In this document: piece by piece, positions 35,644 through 44,459 of the stretch
Layout of the letters: each line of letters opens with the position of its first letter
How positions within the stretch are numbered: position 1 is the stretch's first letter
NCBI GenBank assembly: GCA_965203605.1
Contig: OZ241902.1
Coordinates: 3,286,001 to 3,350,000 of the forward strand
Length of the DNA: 64,000 nt
Direction: 5' to 3'
Origin: JAPOUP01 sp965203605
GTDB lineage: Bacteria; Pseudomonadota; Alphaproteobacteria; Rhodobacterales; Rhodobacteraceae
Notes under the pieces: generated by a model
The model's database searches: none
Seen by the model: the letters and a program-made list of their open reading frames with translations, nothing else
What the model was told of the DNA's origin: nothing
Made by a program: the position numbers and the translations under genes

Positions 35644-36296
35644 TTCGGTTGCATCACTGTCCGCAAACCCGGTCCATGCGCACTCTATGGCTTCTCAACG
35701 AAATTGGCGTCGGTTTCGAGGTGGTTGAACGGAAGTTCGATAAGTCCCTCAGGTCTCCGGAGTACCTCGCGATCAATCCAGTTGGCCGTATTCCGGCCCT
35801 GGAGATCGATGGGCGCATTCTTTGGGAGTCCGGTGCCATCACTGAGTACCTTTGTGAGCGTTTTCCGGCTTCCGGGCTTGGGTGCGCGACTGGAGACAGC
35901 GAACGTGCGGAATGGCTTATATGGGTTCACTTTGCTGAAACCGTGAGCCAACACGGTGCTGCGCTGACGCAGCAGCATGTGGTCCTCTACGACGACTCGA
36001 TGCGTTCATCAATTCTGATGAAGCTTGAGCCCAGGCGGCTCGGGAAATGCTATGCCGCTATCGATGGACGGCTAGAGGGACGGGAGTATCTTCTCGACCG
36101 AGGATTTTCGGCGGCGGACATTTCCGTTGGGCAGGCGCTCTATATGACACGGCACTTCGCGAAGCTGGAACCGTTCGGGCAACTTGCCGCCTGGTACCGA
36201 CGGCTCACCGCACGGCCGGCTTTCCAGGCATCGCTACCGACTTCGGGGTCGCCTTTGCTTTACGAACGCGAGTTCTACGATCCTCCGGAGGACTGA
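35640..36296 (+). CDS. Glutathione S-transferase family protein
   Basis: A 218-residue GST. The thioredoxin-fold N-terminal half reads IRLHHCPQTRSMRTLWLLNE, INPVGRIPALEIDGRILWES and GAITEYLCERFP (the Ser of ES..I binds the gamma-glutamyl part of glutathione). The helical C-terminal half includes YLLDRGFSAADISVGQALYM, with the N-capping box. The start is a TTG whose last bases overlap the carboxylase stop (TTGA), with a GGAGGAGGAG ribosome binding site. A GST inside a leucine operon might detoxify reactive enoyl-CoA products; that is inference from position. Confidence 0.88.
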   Translation: MIRLHHCPQTRSMRTLWLLNEIGVGFEVVERKFDKSLRSPEYLAINPVGRIPALEIDGRILWESGAITEYLCERFPASGLGCATGDSERAEWLIWVHFAETVSQHGAALTQQHVVLYDDSMRSSILMKLEPRRLGKCYAAIDGRLEGREYLLDRGFSAADISVGQALYMTRHFAKLEPFGQLAAWYRRLTARPAFQASLPTSGSPLLYEREFYDPPED

Positions 36297-36346
36297 GGTC
36301 GCGGTTTTGACCGAAAGGGTCGACGCAGAAACCAGGAGAGTGATCA

Positions 36347-37207
36347 TTGGCTGAGTTTGTCGAGATATTCGAGGTAGGCCCACGCGATGGGCTTCAGAAC
36401 GAATCGGCAATGATACCAGCGAATCGCAAGATCGAGCTTGTTGATAGCCTTAGCCGTGTTGGGTTCCGACGCATTGAAGTCGCATCATTCGTATCTCCGA
36501 AATGGGTGCCACAGATGGCCGACGGAGCCGAGGTAATGGCCGGTATGGATCGGGTGGCGGGAGTGTCCTATGCCGCACTCGTTCCGAATATGAAGGGCTT
36601 CGAGGCGGCGGTGGCGGCGGGTGTGGACGAGATCGCGGTATTCGGGTCTGCTTCCGAAGCGTTTTCGCGTGCCAACACCAACAGGTCCATTGAGGAGAGC
36701 GAGGCGGAGTTTCGGCCGATCATCCGTGCTTCCCGGGCGCTGGGTATCCTGGTTCGGGGCTATGTTTCCTGTGTCATTGAATGTCCGTATGATGGTCCCA
36801 CCGCCCCCGAAAGAGTTGCGGAGGCGGCTGCTTCGCTGCTGGAATTGGGCTGCCATGAGGTTTCGCTCGGAGACACGATTGGTCGGGGGACGCCCGATAC
36901 CGTGGGCGGGATGCTGGACGAGGTGCTGGACCGCGTGCCTGCGGACCGTCTCGCCGGACATTTTCACGATACGGGTGGACAGGCGCTGGCGAATGTGGAG
37001 GTTGCGATCGGGAAAGGCATCCGGACAGTGGACTCGGCCGCTGGAGGCTTGGGAGGCTGCCCATATGCACCGGGTGCGGCCGGCAACGTCGCGACCGAAG
37101 CTGTTGCCGTTCGGTTGGCGGAACTGGGATTTGAGACCGGCCTTGACCTGATGCGTCTTGAGGAATCCGCGGCGATGGCCCGCGCGATGCGGAGTGAGCA
37201 TGTTTGA
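36347..37207 (+). CDS. Hydroxymethylglutaryl-CoA lyase
   Basis: A 286-residue HMG-CoA lyase, which cleaves HMG-CoA to acetoacetate and acetyl-CoA as the last leucine step. It begins VEIFEVGPRDGLQNESAMIP (catalytic Arg-Asp), contains FVSPKWVPQMADGAEVM, GYVSCVIECPYDGPTAPERV, LGDTIGRGTPDTVGGML, the metal-binding HFHDTGGQALANVEVAI, and the signature GGLGGCPYAPGAAGNVATEA with the catalytic Cys. The start is TTG at 36347 with ACCAGGAGAG upstream. It overlaps the hydratase start by 8 nt. Confidence 0.95.
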   Translation: MAEFVEIFEVGPRDGLQNESAMIPANRKIELVDSLSRVGFRRIEVASFVSPKWVPQMADGAEVMAGMDRVAGVSYAALVPNMKGFEAAVAAGVDEIAVFGSASEAFSRANTNRSIEESEAEFRPIIRASRALGILVRGYVSCVIECPYDGPTAPERVAEAAASLLELGCHEVSLGDTIGRGTPDTVGGMLDEVLDRVPADRLAGHFHDTGGQALANVEVAIGKGIRTVDSAAGGLGGCPYAPGAAGNVATEAVAVRLAELGFETGLDLMRLEESAAMARAMRSEHV

Positions 37208-37979
37208 AACTCTCGACATGAGTACCGATCTGCGTGGGGTGGTGACACTGACGCTGGATCGACCCGCGAAACACAATGCGCTGAATTCTGAGATGATTCG
37301 GGAACTCACCGAGGCTGCGAGACTTCTGGGCGCGGACACGGCCGTCCGTGTGGTCGTGCTGACTGGAGCTGGTCGGTCATTCTGTGCAGGGGGGGATCTC
37401 GGCTGGATGAGGCAGCAGATGACCGGTGACCGAACGTCCCGCATGTCCGAGGCCAAACGGTTGGCGGAAATGCTGGATGCGCTCAATACGATGCCGAAGC
37501 CTCTGATTGGCCGGATTCAAGGATCGGCTTTTGGCGGTGGTGTGGGTATGGCAAGTGTCTGTGATGTCGCGATAGGCGTTTGCGGTTCGAAATTCGGATT
37601 GACGGAGACCCGTCTGGGTTTGGTTCCAGCGACAGTCGGGCCTTATGTGCTCGCTCGCATGGGAGAAGCGATGGCCCGCCGTGTTTTCATGTCGGGTCGG
37701 GCGTTCGGGGCCGATGAGGCGGTTGCGTTGGGATTGCTGGTGAAGACGGTTGACAGCGATGATCTGGATCAAGCGATTGAGGAGGAGGTGGTGCCTTACC
37801 TGCGTGCCGCACCAGGTGCGGTGGCAGAGGCCAAGTCGCTCATTCGGCGGCTTGGGCCTCTTGTTGACGGAACTGTTGACGACACCGTCGCGACACTGAT
37901 CGGACGGTGGGAGGGCGAAGAGGCCCGCGAGGGGATAGAAGCTTTCTTCGAGAAGAGAAGACCGTTCTGGGCGGAATGA
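37200..37979 (+). CDS. Enoyl-CoA hydratase family protein, probably methylglutaconyl-CoA hydratase
   Basis: A 259-residue crotonase-fold protein: VVTLTLDRPAKHNALNSEMI, the oxyanion-hole FCAGGDLGWMRQQMTGDRTS and RIQGSAFGGGVGMASVCDVA, FGLTETRLGLVPATVGPYVL with the catalytic acidic residues. The FCAGGDLGWM text and the operon position fit the hydratase that makes HMG-CoA from 3-methylglutaconyl-CoA. The ATG at 37200 overlaps the lyase stop by 8 nt; a more upstream start at 37158 would add unrelated residues. The next IS begins 8 bp after the stop, so it spared the gene. Confidence 0.9.
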   Translation: MFETLDMSTDLRGVVTLTLDRPAKHNALNSEMIRELTEAARLLGADTAVRVVVLTGAGRSFCAGGDLGWMRQQMTGDRTSRMSEAKRLAEMLDALNTMPKPLIGRIQGSAFGGGVGMASVCDVAIGVCGSKFGLTETRLGLVPATVGPYVLARMGEAMARRVFMSGRAFGADEAVALGLLVKTVDSDDLDQAIEEEVVPYLRAAPGAVAEAKSLIRRLGPLVDGTVDDTVATLIGRWEGEEAREGIEAFFEKRRPFWAE

Positions 37980-37987
37980 CCTGAAGC

Positions 37988-39620
37988 CAGCAATTCCCGC
38001 CAGGAATTCTTTTCTTTCATTATCAGTCTGTTGCGCGGGCGTCGCGAATTTTTTTTCGTGGACTTTCCGCACCGGATCGGCCATTCTGCTGCAAAACAGG
38101 CAAAAGCCGAGCAGGAAAATGTCAGGGAACTCCTTCCGAAAGCATCTGTCGATGCCTGGTATGCTTCGTGCGGTCCGCGCATGTTTCGACCGCATCCCCG
38201 ATCCCATCAGCACGCGCGGCATCGGCCTTTCCGACTGCCTGATGTCGGGCCTCGCGGTGTTCTCCTCCAGGATGCCGTCGCTGCCGCAGTCCGGCCGGCA
38301 GGTCCGTGGCGGCGGTGATCCGGTGATGGCGCGGAACCTCCGCCCGCTGTTCGGCGTGGGGCGGGCGCCGTCGGACACATGGATGCGCCAGCGGCTGGAG
38401 GAGGTCGACCCCCGCGCCCTCCGCCGCTGCTTCAGGGGCATCCACGCGGCGCTGCAGCGCGGAAAGGTGCTGGAGGGGTGGACCCTGTTCGGCGGGCATC
38501 TCCTGATCTCCGTCGACGGCACCGGCCACCATTCCTCCCACAAAGTCAGCTGCCGCAGCTGCTGCGTGAAGGAGCACCGCGACGGCACGAGGACATACCA
38601 TCATCAGGCCCTGGGGGCTGCGATCGTCCATCCCGACATCGGGGAGGTGCTGCCGCTGGCACCGGAACCGATCCGAAAGGAGGACGGCTCGACGAAGAAC
38701 GACTGCGGGCGGAACGCGGCGAAACGGCTCATCGGGGACCTGCGCCGGGAGCACCCGCATATGAAGGCGGTCATCGTCGAGGACGCGCTGGCGTCCAACG
38801 GACCGCACATCAAGCTGTTGAAGGAAAAGGACTTTCGCTTCATACCTGGCGCGAAGCCCGGCGACCACGGGCTGCTGTTCAGCTGGTTCGAGGCCAGCGA
38901 CACCAGACAGACATGGGAGAGGCGCGACAGGAAGGCCGGCACCGTCCAGCGGTTCGAATGGGACCACGGGCTGCCGCTCAACGACGCGAACCTCCACCTG
39001 AAGGTCAACATGCCCGTATACGGGGAGACCGACAGGAAAGGCGAGGGAAAAAGGTTCTCGTGGGTCACCGACCTCCCGCTCGGACGGGACACGGTGATGT
39101 CCGTCATGCGGTTCGGCCGCCGCAGGTGGGCCATCGAGAACGAGACGTTCCAGACACCGAGGCAAGGGATCTGTACAGGTCCGGGCACAATTTCGGGCAC
39201 GGCCACAACCATCTGGCGGACGTCTTCGCGACGCTCGCCATGCTCGCGTTCCTGGTCGACCAGGTGCAGCGGCACTGCTGCCCGCTGTTCGGCAGGGCGC
39301 GGCGGCGCCAGGGACGCAACCCCTGCCTGTGGAACAGGCTGAGGGAGCTGGTCAGGACATTCGCGTTCCCCGACTGGCGGACACTCTACCGGGCAATCGC
39401 CGGGCAACTCGGCAGGGAGGACTACGTCGGCCTGATCCGGGCCGGTCCGTAGCCGCCCCGACCACGCCCGAACCACCCCGATCCCGCCTTCGCCGACACC
39501 CCGTTTTCCGAACCGGACAGCCGCCCGGCCATTGGCCATGCGCATCCGGAACATCCGGCCGACGCGATGCCGCCGAACCGGTCGTCAGCGGGCCAGCGGA
39601 TCGGCTAGCGGGAACTGCTG
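37988..39620 (+). mobile_element. Insertion sequence 'A' with 9-bp target duplication
   Basis: The element is 1633 bp. The left end reads CAGCAATTCCCGCCAGG; the right end read inward is CAGCAGTTCCCGCTAGC, an imperfect inverted repeat. The 9-bp repeat ACCTGAAGC occurs at 37979-37987 and 39621-39629, the target duplication. It inserted just after the stop of the leucine operon. Its transposase is frameshifted. A relative with a 9-bp duplication lies at 44950-48985, and a left-end piece lies at 63319-63402. Confidence 0.88.
38119..39452 (+). pseudogene. DDE transposase of IS 'A' (IS4/ISNCY-like), frameshifted
   Basis: From the ATG at 38119 the frame gives LRAVRACFDRIPDPISTRGI, LMSGLAVFSSRMPSLPQSGR, LISVDGTGHHSSHKVSCRSC (first catalytic Asp), AVIVEDALASNGPHIKLLKE, FIPGAKPGDHGLLFSWFEAS and FGRRRWAIENETFQT, near the last catalytic Glu. 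Close to 39165 an indel moves the sense to another frame: YRSGHNFGHGHNHLADVFAT and, further on, DWRTLYRAIAGQLG, ending at 39452. The normal motif would be NETFQTLKNQG. Without frameshifting the C-terminal part is lost. The family is often labelled ISNCY; the NETF..LK motif resembles IS4. Confidence 0.8.
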
Positions 39621-39733
39621 ACCTGAAGCTGATCCGCCTTGACATGCGGAGAAAGTTCGATCTTCATCTGATTGAAGTTGACGGACAACAGCCCGTCCGT
39701 TGCATGAGGTGAGAGTATTGGGGAGATGTTCCT

Positions 39734-41476
39734 ATGCACGAGAACGAGGCCAGCAGGCTCATTCGCTATGAGGCGGATGAAAGACCTCCGATCCCCTTGG
39801 CCTTCGGGCTTGGCCTGCAATTGGCACTTGTTACGATTGCCGGGATCATCCTCACGCCGTCCATCGTTGTCCGTGCGGCTGGAGAAGGTGATCCTTACCT
39901 ATCCTGGGCAGCGTTCGGGGCAGTTGCCGTCTGCGGGGTCACCACGATTGTCCAAGCGGTTCGCTTTGGCCGTTTCGGCGCTGGCTACGTTCTTCTTATG
40001 GGGACGTCGGGTGCATTTATTGCGGTAAGCATTGCCGCGATCGCGGAAGGAGGCCCTGCGCTACTTGCGACTCTCGTCATCATCTCGTCATTTTTCCAGT
40101 TCATTCTGGCTGCGCACCTCTCCTGGGTGCGCCGGATATTCACGCCTACGGTGGCTGGTACTGTCATCATGCTGATCGCCGTGACAGTCATGCCAATTGT
40201 ATTTGATATGTTGGGTCAGGTACCCGAAGATGCCCACAAATTGGCTTCGCCGCTATCGGCATTCACGACGTTGGCGGTGATCGTCTGTATTGCGCTTGCC
40301 TCAACCGGTGTATGGCGTCTGTGGGCTCCTGTCATCGGAGTCGTCGTTGGCTCATCGGTTGGCTGGGCGTTTGGCATCTACGAAGGCGCACGTGTGGTTG
40401 AGGCGGCTTGGTTCGGGCTGCCTCAAGGTGGATGGCCCGGCCTTGACCTTGGCTTCGGTCCTGCGTTTTGGGCCCTGTTGCCAGGTTTTGTGATCGTAAC
40501 TCTTGTAGGTGCGATTGAGACAGTTGGTGACTCCATGGCAATCCAACACGTGTCATGGCGTCAGCGACGAGCCGTCGACTACAGGGCGGTGGAGGGGGCT
40601 GTCGCAGCCGACGGGCTTGGCAACCTGCTTTCCGGCCTGTTGGGCACAATTCCGAACACGACCTATTCCACCAGCATTTCCGTGACTGAACTGACCGGAG
40701 TGGCGTCTCGCAGCGTCGGCGTTGCGGTTGGCCTGATCTTCCTCACCATGGCCCTGGTGCCGAAGGCACTAGCCATAATCCTGGCAATTCCGGGCCCGGT
40801 CGTGGCCGCCTACGCGGCCATACTGCTATCGATGCTGTTTGTCGTCGGAATGAGGATGGTTGTGCAGGATGGATTGGACTACCGCAAAGGTGTGGTGGTT
40901 GGTGTTTCCTTCTGGATCGGTGTCGGCTTCCAGAATGGGGTGATCTATCCCGAGTTCCTTTCGGACTTCGCGGGAGGCCTGTTCCAGAACGGCATGACGG
41001 CCGGCGGTGCGTGCGCGATCCTTCTGACGGTGATTCTTGAGGCGACAAAGCCCCGGCGCAGGCGAATCGAAACTGACTTTGACACCTCGGCGCTTGGCCC
41101 GGTAGGCGAGTTTCTCAGGGAGTTTGGTAGGGGCGGTGGTTGGAGCCCGGCCATGACGCAACGGATTGACGCCGTTGGTGAAGAGGCTCTTCTGACGCTT
41201 CTGGAGAAGCGGGACGACCCGGACGGGAAGCGGGTGCGCCGCCTCCGCGTCTCCGCTTCGCGGGAGGACAGCGGGGCTGTGCTGGAATTCGTCGTTGCTT
41301 CGAGTGAGGAGATGAACCTTGAGGACCGCATTTCGAGGCTTGGTGAGCACACCACCGGCGAGTCCCTTGGCCATGAGGCTTCGCTTCGGCTGCTGCGGCA
41401 TCTCGCATCGTCGGTCCATCATCAGCAATACAACGACACCGAAATCGTGACCGTTCGGGTCAAGGTTTCGGAGTAA
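39734..41476 (+). CDS. Nucleobase:cation symporter-2 (xanthine/uracil permease) family with a soluble C-terminal domain
   Basis: A 580-residue protein. Residues about 20-450 are a NCS2-type transporter with many membrane helices: FGLGLQLALVTIAGIILTPS, VTVMPIVFDML, FVIVTLVGAIETVGDSMAIQ and LLGTIPNTTYSTSISVTELT, the family's substrate-site region. From about 455 a soluble domain of 125 residues follows (EFLREFGRGGGWSPAMTQRI, EEALLTLLEKRDD, VRRLRVSASREDSGAVLEFV), which looks like a degenerate histidine-kinase-type ATPase fold. Normal NCS2 permeases end near 450. It has its own upstream region of about 110 bp after IS 'A'. Substrate cannot be named. Confidence 0.85.
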   Translation: MHENEASRLIRYEADERPPIPLAFGLGLQLALVTIAGIILTPSIVVRAAGEGDPYLSWAAFGAVAVCGVTTIVQAVRFGRFGAGYVLLMGTSGAFIAVSIAAIAEGGPALLATLVIISSFFQFILAAHLSWVRRIFTPTVAGTVIMLIAVTVMPIVFDMLGQVPEDAHKLASPLSAFTTLAVIVCIALASTGVWRLWAPVIGVVVGSSVGWAFGIYEGARVVEAAWFGLPQGGWPGLDLGFGPAFWALLPGFVIVTLVGAIETVGDSMAIQHVSWRQRRAVDYRAVEGAVAADGLGNLLSGLLGTIPNTTYSTSISVTELTGVASRSVGVAVGLIFLTMALVPKALAIILAIPGPVVAAYAAILLSMLFVVGMRMVVQDGLDYRKGVVVGVSFWIGVGFQNGVIYPEFLSDFAGGLFQNGMTAGGACAILLTVILEATKPRRRRIETDFDTSALGPVGEFLREFGRGGGWSPAMTQRIDAVGEEALLTLLEKRDDPDGKRVRRLRVSASREDSGAVLEFVVASSEEMNLEDRISRLGEHTTGESLGHEASLRLLRHLASSVHHQQYNDTEIVTVRVKVSE

Positions 41477-41773
41477 CTCAGGCCGAAGCTCCGTCGTCGG
41501 AGAGCATTCCTCAGAACTATTTCGACCCCGGTGGTCATACTGGAATTTCGCGACCGCCAAGGTGTGGGCGGCGGAATGAGGACGCCTGAGGCGGTCAGGG
41601 CATCGGGCTTCGCTCCCGGAGTCCATCCGCGCCACGGAGTGCGCCCTCCGCCGCCAGAAGCTGCCCTGCGGTGGTGCCAATGCGGCCACCGCAATGGATC
41701 CGATCCGGGGTCACGGGAATCTGGGGTTGAATCCGGTCCACTTAATGGCATATAGTGCAGAATAGGCTAGAAT

Positions 41774-41803
41774 TTGCGAAAGTTCAACGAATAGTTCTAT
41801 AAC
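41774..41803 (+). promoter_or_regulatory. Candidate promoter of the RloA/RloB-like pair
   Basis: TTGCGA at 41774-41779 and TATAAC at 41798-41803 are separated by 18 bp, in an A+T-rich stretch that ends the 340-bp gap after the permease. The ATG at 41838 follows an AGGAAAGG ribosome binding site at about 41821-41828. Prediction from sequence only. The rest of the gap (41477-41770) holds no gene that I can see. Confidence 0.4.
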
Positions 41804-41837
41804 TCTGCCCGCAGGCATGCAGGAAAGGGCCATATAT

Positions 41838-43115
41838 ATGCTACTGCGCATTGCCGTAGAGAACCATCTTTCAATCGCTGAGAGGCAGGAACTGTCTTTC
41901 GCGGCATCATCGCTGAAAGACAGACGTAATGGCTTGATCAGCTGCGATGCGGTAGACAGCGGAGCGGTTTTGCCTGCCGTGGTGATTTATGGGGCCAATG
42001 CGTCCGGCAAGACGAACCTCGTCAATGCCATATCAACCATGAAGAATTTGGTTCTGTGGTCGCAGACGCGGGGAGAGCCTAGCGGCGGGGTGCCACGCCA
42101 TGAATTTCTATTGGATCCAAGTTTCTCCGAGAAGCCTTCACGCTTTGAAATCGACTTCATGCTCAATGGCAGCCGCTTCCACTACGGATTCGAAACCACT
42201 GATGAGGCTTTCGAAGCGGAGTGGCTGTATGAGATTCCGCAAGCGCATCGCAGAAAACTCTTTGAACGAAAGGGGCAGGATTTCGAATTCGGGCGTTGGC
42301 TAAGGGGCCAGAATCACAGTATTTCCAGACTCACCCGCACCAATAGCCTGTTTCTTTCGGCTGCCGCACAAAATGGTCATGTTTACCTGTCTCGGATCTA
42401 CAGGTACTTTCAGGACATGGCGTTTTCTGGTTCAATTTCCGTGCTAGGATTTGAAGCTTCCTCCCGAGTTGAGGGCGATGGGTTGGATGACCGTATAATA
42501 AACTTCTTAAAATCGATAAACACAGGTGTGATTGGATACCGAAAGAAAGAGATCGAGATATCGGAAGAGCGGCGGGCGATCCATCTCGAATTCAAAGGAG
42601 TGCTCGAAAAAGTGTTCGGGCGCACGACAGATATGTTGCCGGATATGGATGACAAGATGGTGAAATTTGAACTCGCCCACCAGGGGAAAGATGAAACGGT
42701 AGTTTATCTTGATCTGGATCTTGAGAGTGCAGGAACACGACGGCTGTTGCTAATGTTGGATCAAATTTTCAAGGCCTTGGACGGTGGACATCCTATATTC
42801 ATTGATGAACTTGACGCTAGTTTGCATACATATGCGAGCGAGGCAATAATGAGATTATTTGAATCGCCGAAATTGAACATTCATGGAGCGCAACTTATTG
42901 CAACAACTCACGATACAAATCTGTTGAAGTCGGTCATGCTCCGACGGGATCAAATTTGGTTTGCCGAGAAAAATTATGAAGGTGCTACGGAAATTTATCC
43001 CCTAACGGACATTAGAACGCGGAAAGGAGACAACCTGGAGTTGGGATACCTTCAGGGTCGGTATGGAGCAGTGCCAGATGATGATCCCGTAGAGAATTTG
43101 CTTGAGCCAATTTAG
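41838..43115 (+). CDS. AAA/SMC-like ATPase, RloA/AbiLi-like (first half of a defence pair)
   Basis: A 425-residue ATPase of the ABC/SMC-like class. It starts LLRIAVENHLSIAERQELSF, has Walker A VVIYGANASGKTNLVNAIST, a coiled middle, a signature-like LDLESAGTRRLLLMLDQIFK, Walker B HPIFIDELDASLHTYASEAI and IATTHDTNLLKSVMLRRDQI. This is the phage-exclusion ATPase pattern ('ATP/GTP phosphatase', AbiL/RloA type). The ATG at 41838 follows AGGAAAGG; an ATG at 41817 is also open. It is directly followed, with no gap, by the RloB-like gene. The base composition is more A+T-rich than the neighbours, a sign of transfer. Confidence 0.85.
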   Translation: MLLRIAVENHLSIAERQELSFAASSLKDRRNGLISCDAVDSGAVLPAVVIYGANASGKTNLVNAISTMKNLVLWSQTRGEPSGGVPRHEFLLDPSFSEKPSRFEIDFMLNGSRFHYGFETTDEAFEAEWLYEIPQAHRRKLFERKGQDFEFGRWLRGQNHSISRLTRTNSLFLSAAAQNGHVYLSRIYRYFQDMAFSGSISVLGFEASSRVEGDGLDDRIINFLKSINTGVIGYRKKEIEISEERRAIHLEFKGVLEKVFGRTTDMLPDMDDKMVKFELAHQGKDETVVYLDLDLESAGTRRLLLMLDQIFKALDGGHPIFIDELDASLHTYASEAIMRLFESPKLNIHGAQLIATTHDTNLLKSVMLRRDQIWFAEKNYEGATEIYPLTDIRTRKGDNLELGYLQGRYGAVPDDDPVENLLEPI

Positions 43116-43763
43116 ATGGCGAAGCGGCGAACGGAAAAAATTGGGCGGCGTGGGACACGGAGAGAGCCCAAGATTCGCTTCACGCTGTTCTGCGAAGGAA
43201 GAAACACAGAGCCAGCATATTTTTCGGCAATAAGGAAGAAATGTACAGGCGCACTGGTTGAAATCAAGAGTCGCGGCGGAGTTGGGGTTCCCATTACAAT
43301 TGCGGAAAAGGCCGCGAGATTTGCGAGAGAGTCTGGACTAACGCCCAATAGTAGGCGACGAAGGAATTCTTTTGAGGAAAAGGATCAAGTGTGGGCAGTT
43401 TTTGATCGAGACGAGCATGAGAAATTTGAAGAAGCTGTGCATCTTTGCGAAACCAACGGTATCGGAGTTGCTAGATCGAATCCATGCTTTGAGGTTTGGT
43501 TGATCTTGCACGAACAGGATTATGATCGGCAGGACGGCAGGCATCAGGTTCAGAATGAACTTCAAATTTTGAGGCCGGAGTACGAGCAAGGTGGAGCGAA
43601 GGTTCCGAAGTGCGAAGAAATGGTTGATCGAGTTAAGGATGCGGAAGAACGAGGAGAGGTGTTGCTTCAGCGTCGGGAAGACGAAGGGGATCCTCACGGG
43701 CGGCCCTCTACCACGGTGGGCAGATTGACGAAGGCAATCAGGGAAACTGACTGTCAGGTGTGA
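43116..43763 (+). CDS. RloB-like (AbiLii-like) TOPRIM-type effector
   Basis: A 215-residue protein of the RloB family. It has the TOPRIM-like pattern LFCEGRNTEPAYFSAIRKK (Glu), then DQVWAVFDRDEHEKFEEAV (Asp-x-Asp) and ARSNPCFEVWLILHEQDYD, the family's signature. TOPRIM-type effectors are metal-dependent nucleases in several abortive-infection systems. It starts on the base after the ATPase stop, so the two are coupled; together they form an AbiL/RloAB-like phage defence unit in which the ATPase presumably controls the nuclease. All key residues appear intact. Confidence 0.85.
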   Translation: MAKRRTEKIGRRGTRREPKIRFTLFCEGRNTEPAYFSAIRKKCTGALVEIKSRGGVGVPITIAEKAARFARESGLTPNSRRRRNSFEEKDQVWAVFDRDEHEKFEEAVHLCETNGIGVARSNPCFEVWLILHEQDYDRQDGRHQVQNELQILRPEYEQGGAKVPKCEEMVDRVKDAEERGEVLLQRREDEGDPHGRPSTTVGRLTKAIRETDCQV

Positions 43764-43789
43764 AAGTGGGAGGAATGAAGGCAGAGTGA

Positions 43790-43972
43790 GTGAGTTCCGC
43801 CGATGTGAAGAAACACTACACCACGGCTAGCATCGTCAACGCCGAGCGGATAGTTTTCAACATCAAGGGAAACGACCACCGCCTCGTGGTGACAGTCGAT
43901 TGCGAGAAGGGTATCGTCTGGATCAAGTGGGTCGGCACCCACGAAATCAATGGCAAGATAGACGTAAATTAG
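43790..43972 (+). pseudogene. HigB-family toxin, N-terminus missing
   Basis: From a GTG at 43790 the frame encodes SSADVKKHYTTASIVNAERI and VFNIKGNDHRLVVTVDCEKG, then IVWIKWVGTHEINGKID, the centre and end of HigB mRNA interferases (about 95 residues when complete). The first 35 or so residues (the 'REFWERHP...AWKSP' part) are missing; upstream is the 3' end of the RloB-like gene. The conserved 'THxEYDKID' end is altered to THEINGKID and stops early. The toxin is most likely dead, cut when the defence pair arrived. Confidence 0.75.
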
Positions 43973-43979
43973 GCAAGAT

Positions 43980-44360
43980 GTGGCGACTGAACTGAGACCT
44001 ACCGCTCCAGAGCGGGCTACGAAGCAGCGCTCGAAGAGATCGAACGTCTTTGGGGTGCCACGAGCGGCACTCCGGAAGGCGATCGCCTTGACGTGCTCGC
44101 CACGCTGATCGAAGTCCATGAAGCGAAGCACTATCCGCTGTATCCACCCCGATCCGGTCGAGGCGATCCGGTTCCGGATGGAGCAGCAGGGGCTCACCCG
44201 CAAGGACCTCGAACCGATGGTCGGTCCCCGCAACCGGGTGGCCGACGTTCTCAACCGCAAGAGAGGCCTGTCGATCGAGATGATCCGGCAATTGCATGAG
44301 AAGCTCCAAATTTCCACTGAAGTGCTGATCAGGCAGAGCCGTCTTGACAAGGTTACATGA
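43980..44360 (+). pseudogene. HigA-family antitoxin, with frameshifts
   Basis: Pieces in different frames: YRSRAGYEAALEEIERLWGA and DRLDVLATLIEVHEAKHYPL (about 44009-44145), then after a shift HPDPVEAIRFRMEQQGLTRK and VADVLNRKRGLSIEMIRQLH to the stop at 44360. These are the two parts of a HigA antitoxin with its HTH. The start near 43980 (GTGGCGACTGAACTG) is separated from the next part by another shift near 44005. At least two indels make it inactive as one chain, though the HTH half from the ATG at 44118 could still be made (80 residues). Confidence 0.75.
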
Positions 44361-44459
44361 TCGGAGGCGTCGCATGATGCGTGTCGCGCTCAAAGCCCGC
44401 CAGTCATCAGGCAATCAGCGGGAGGTCCCGACCGAGGATCAATTCCGCGTATCGCCGTT

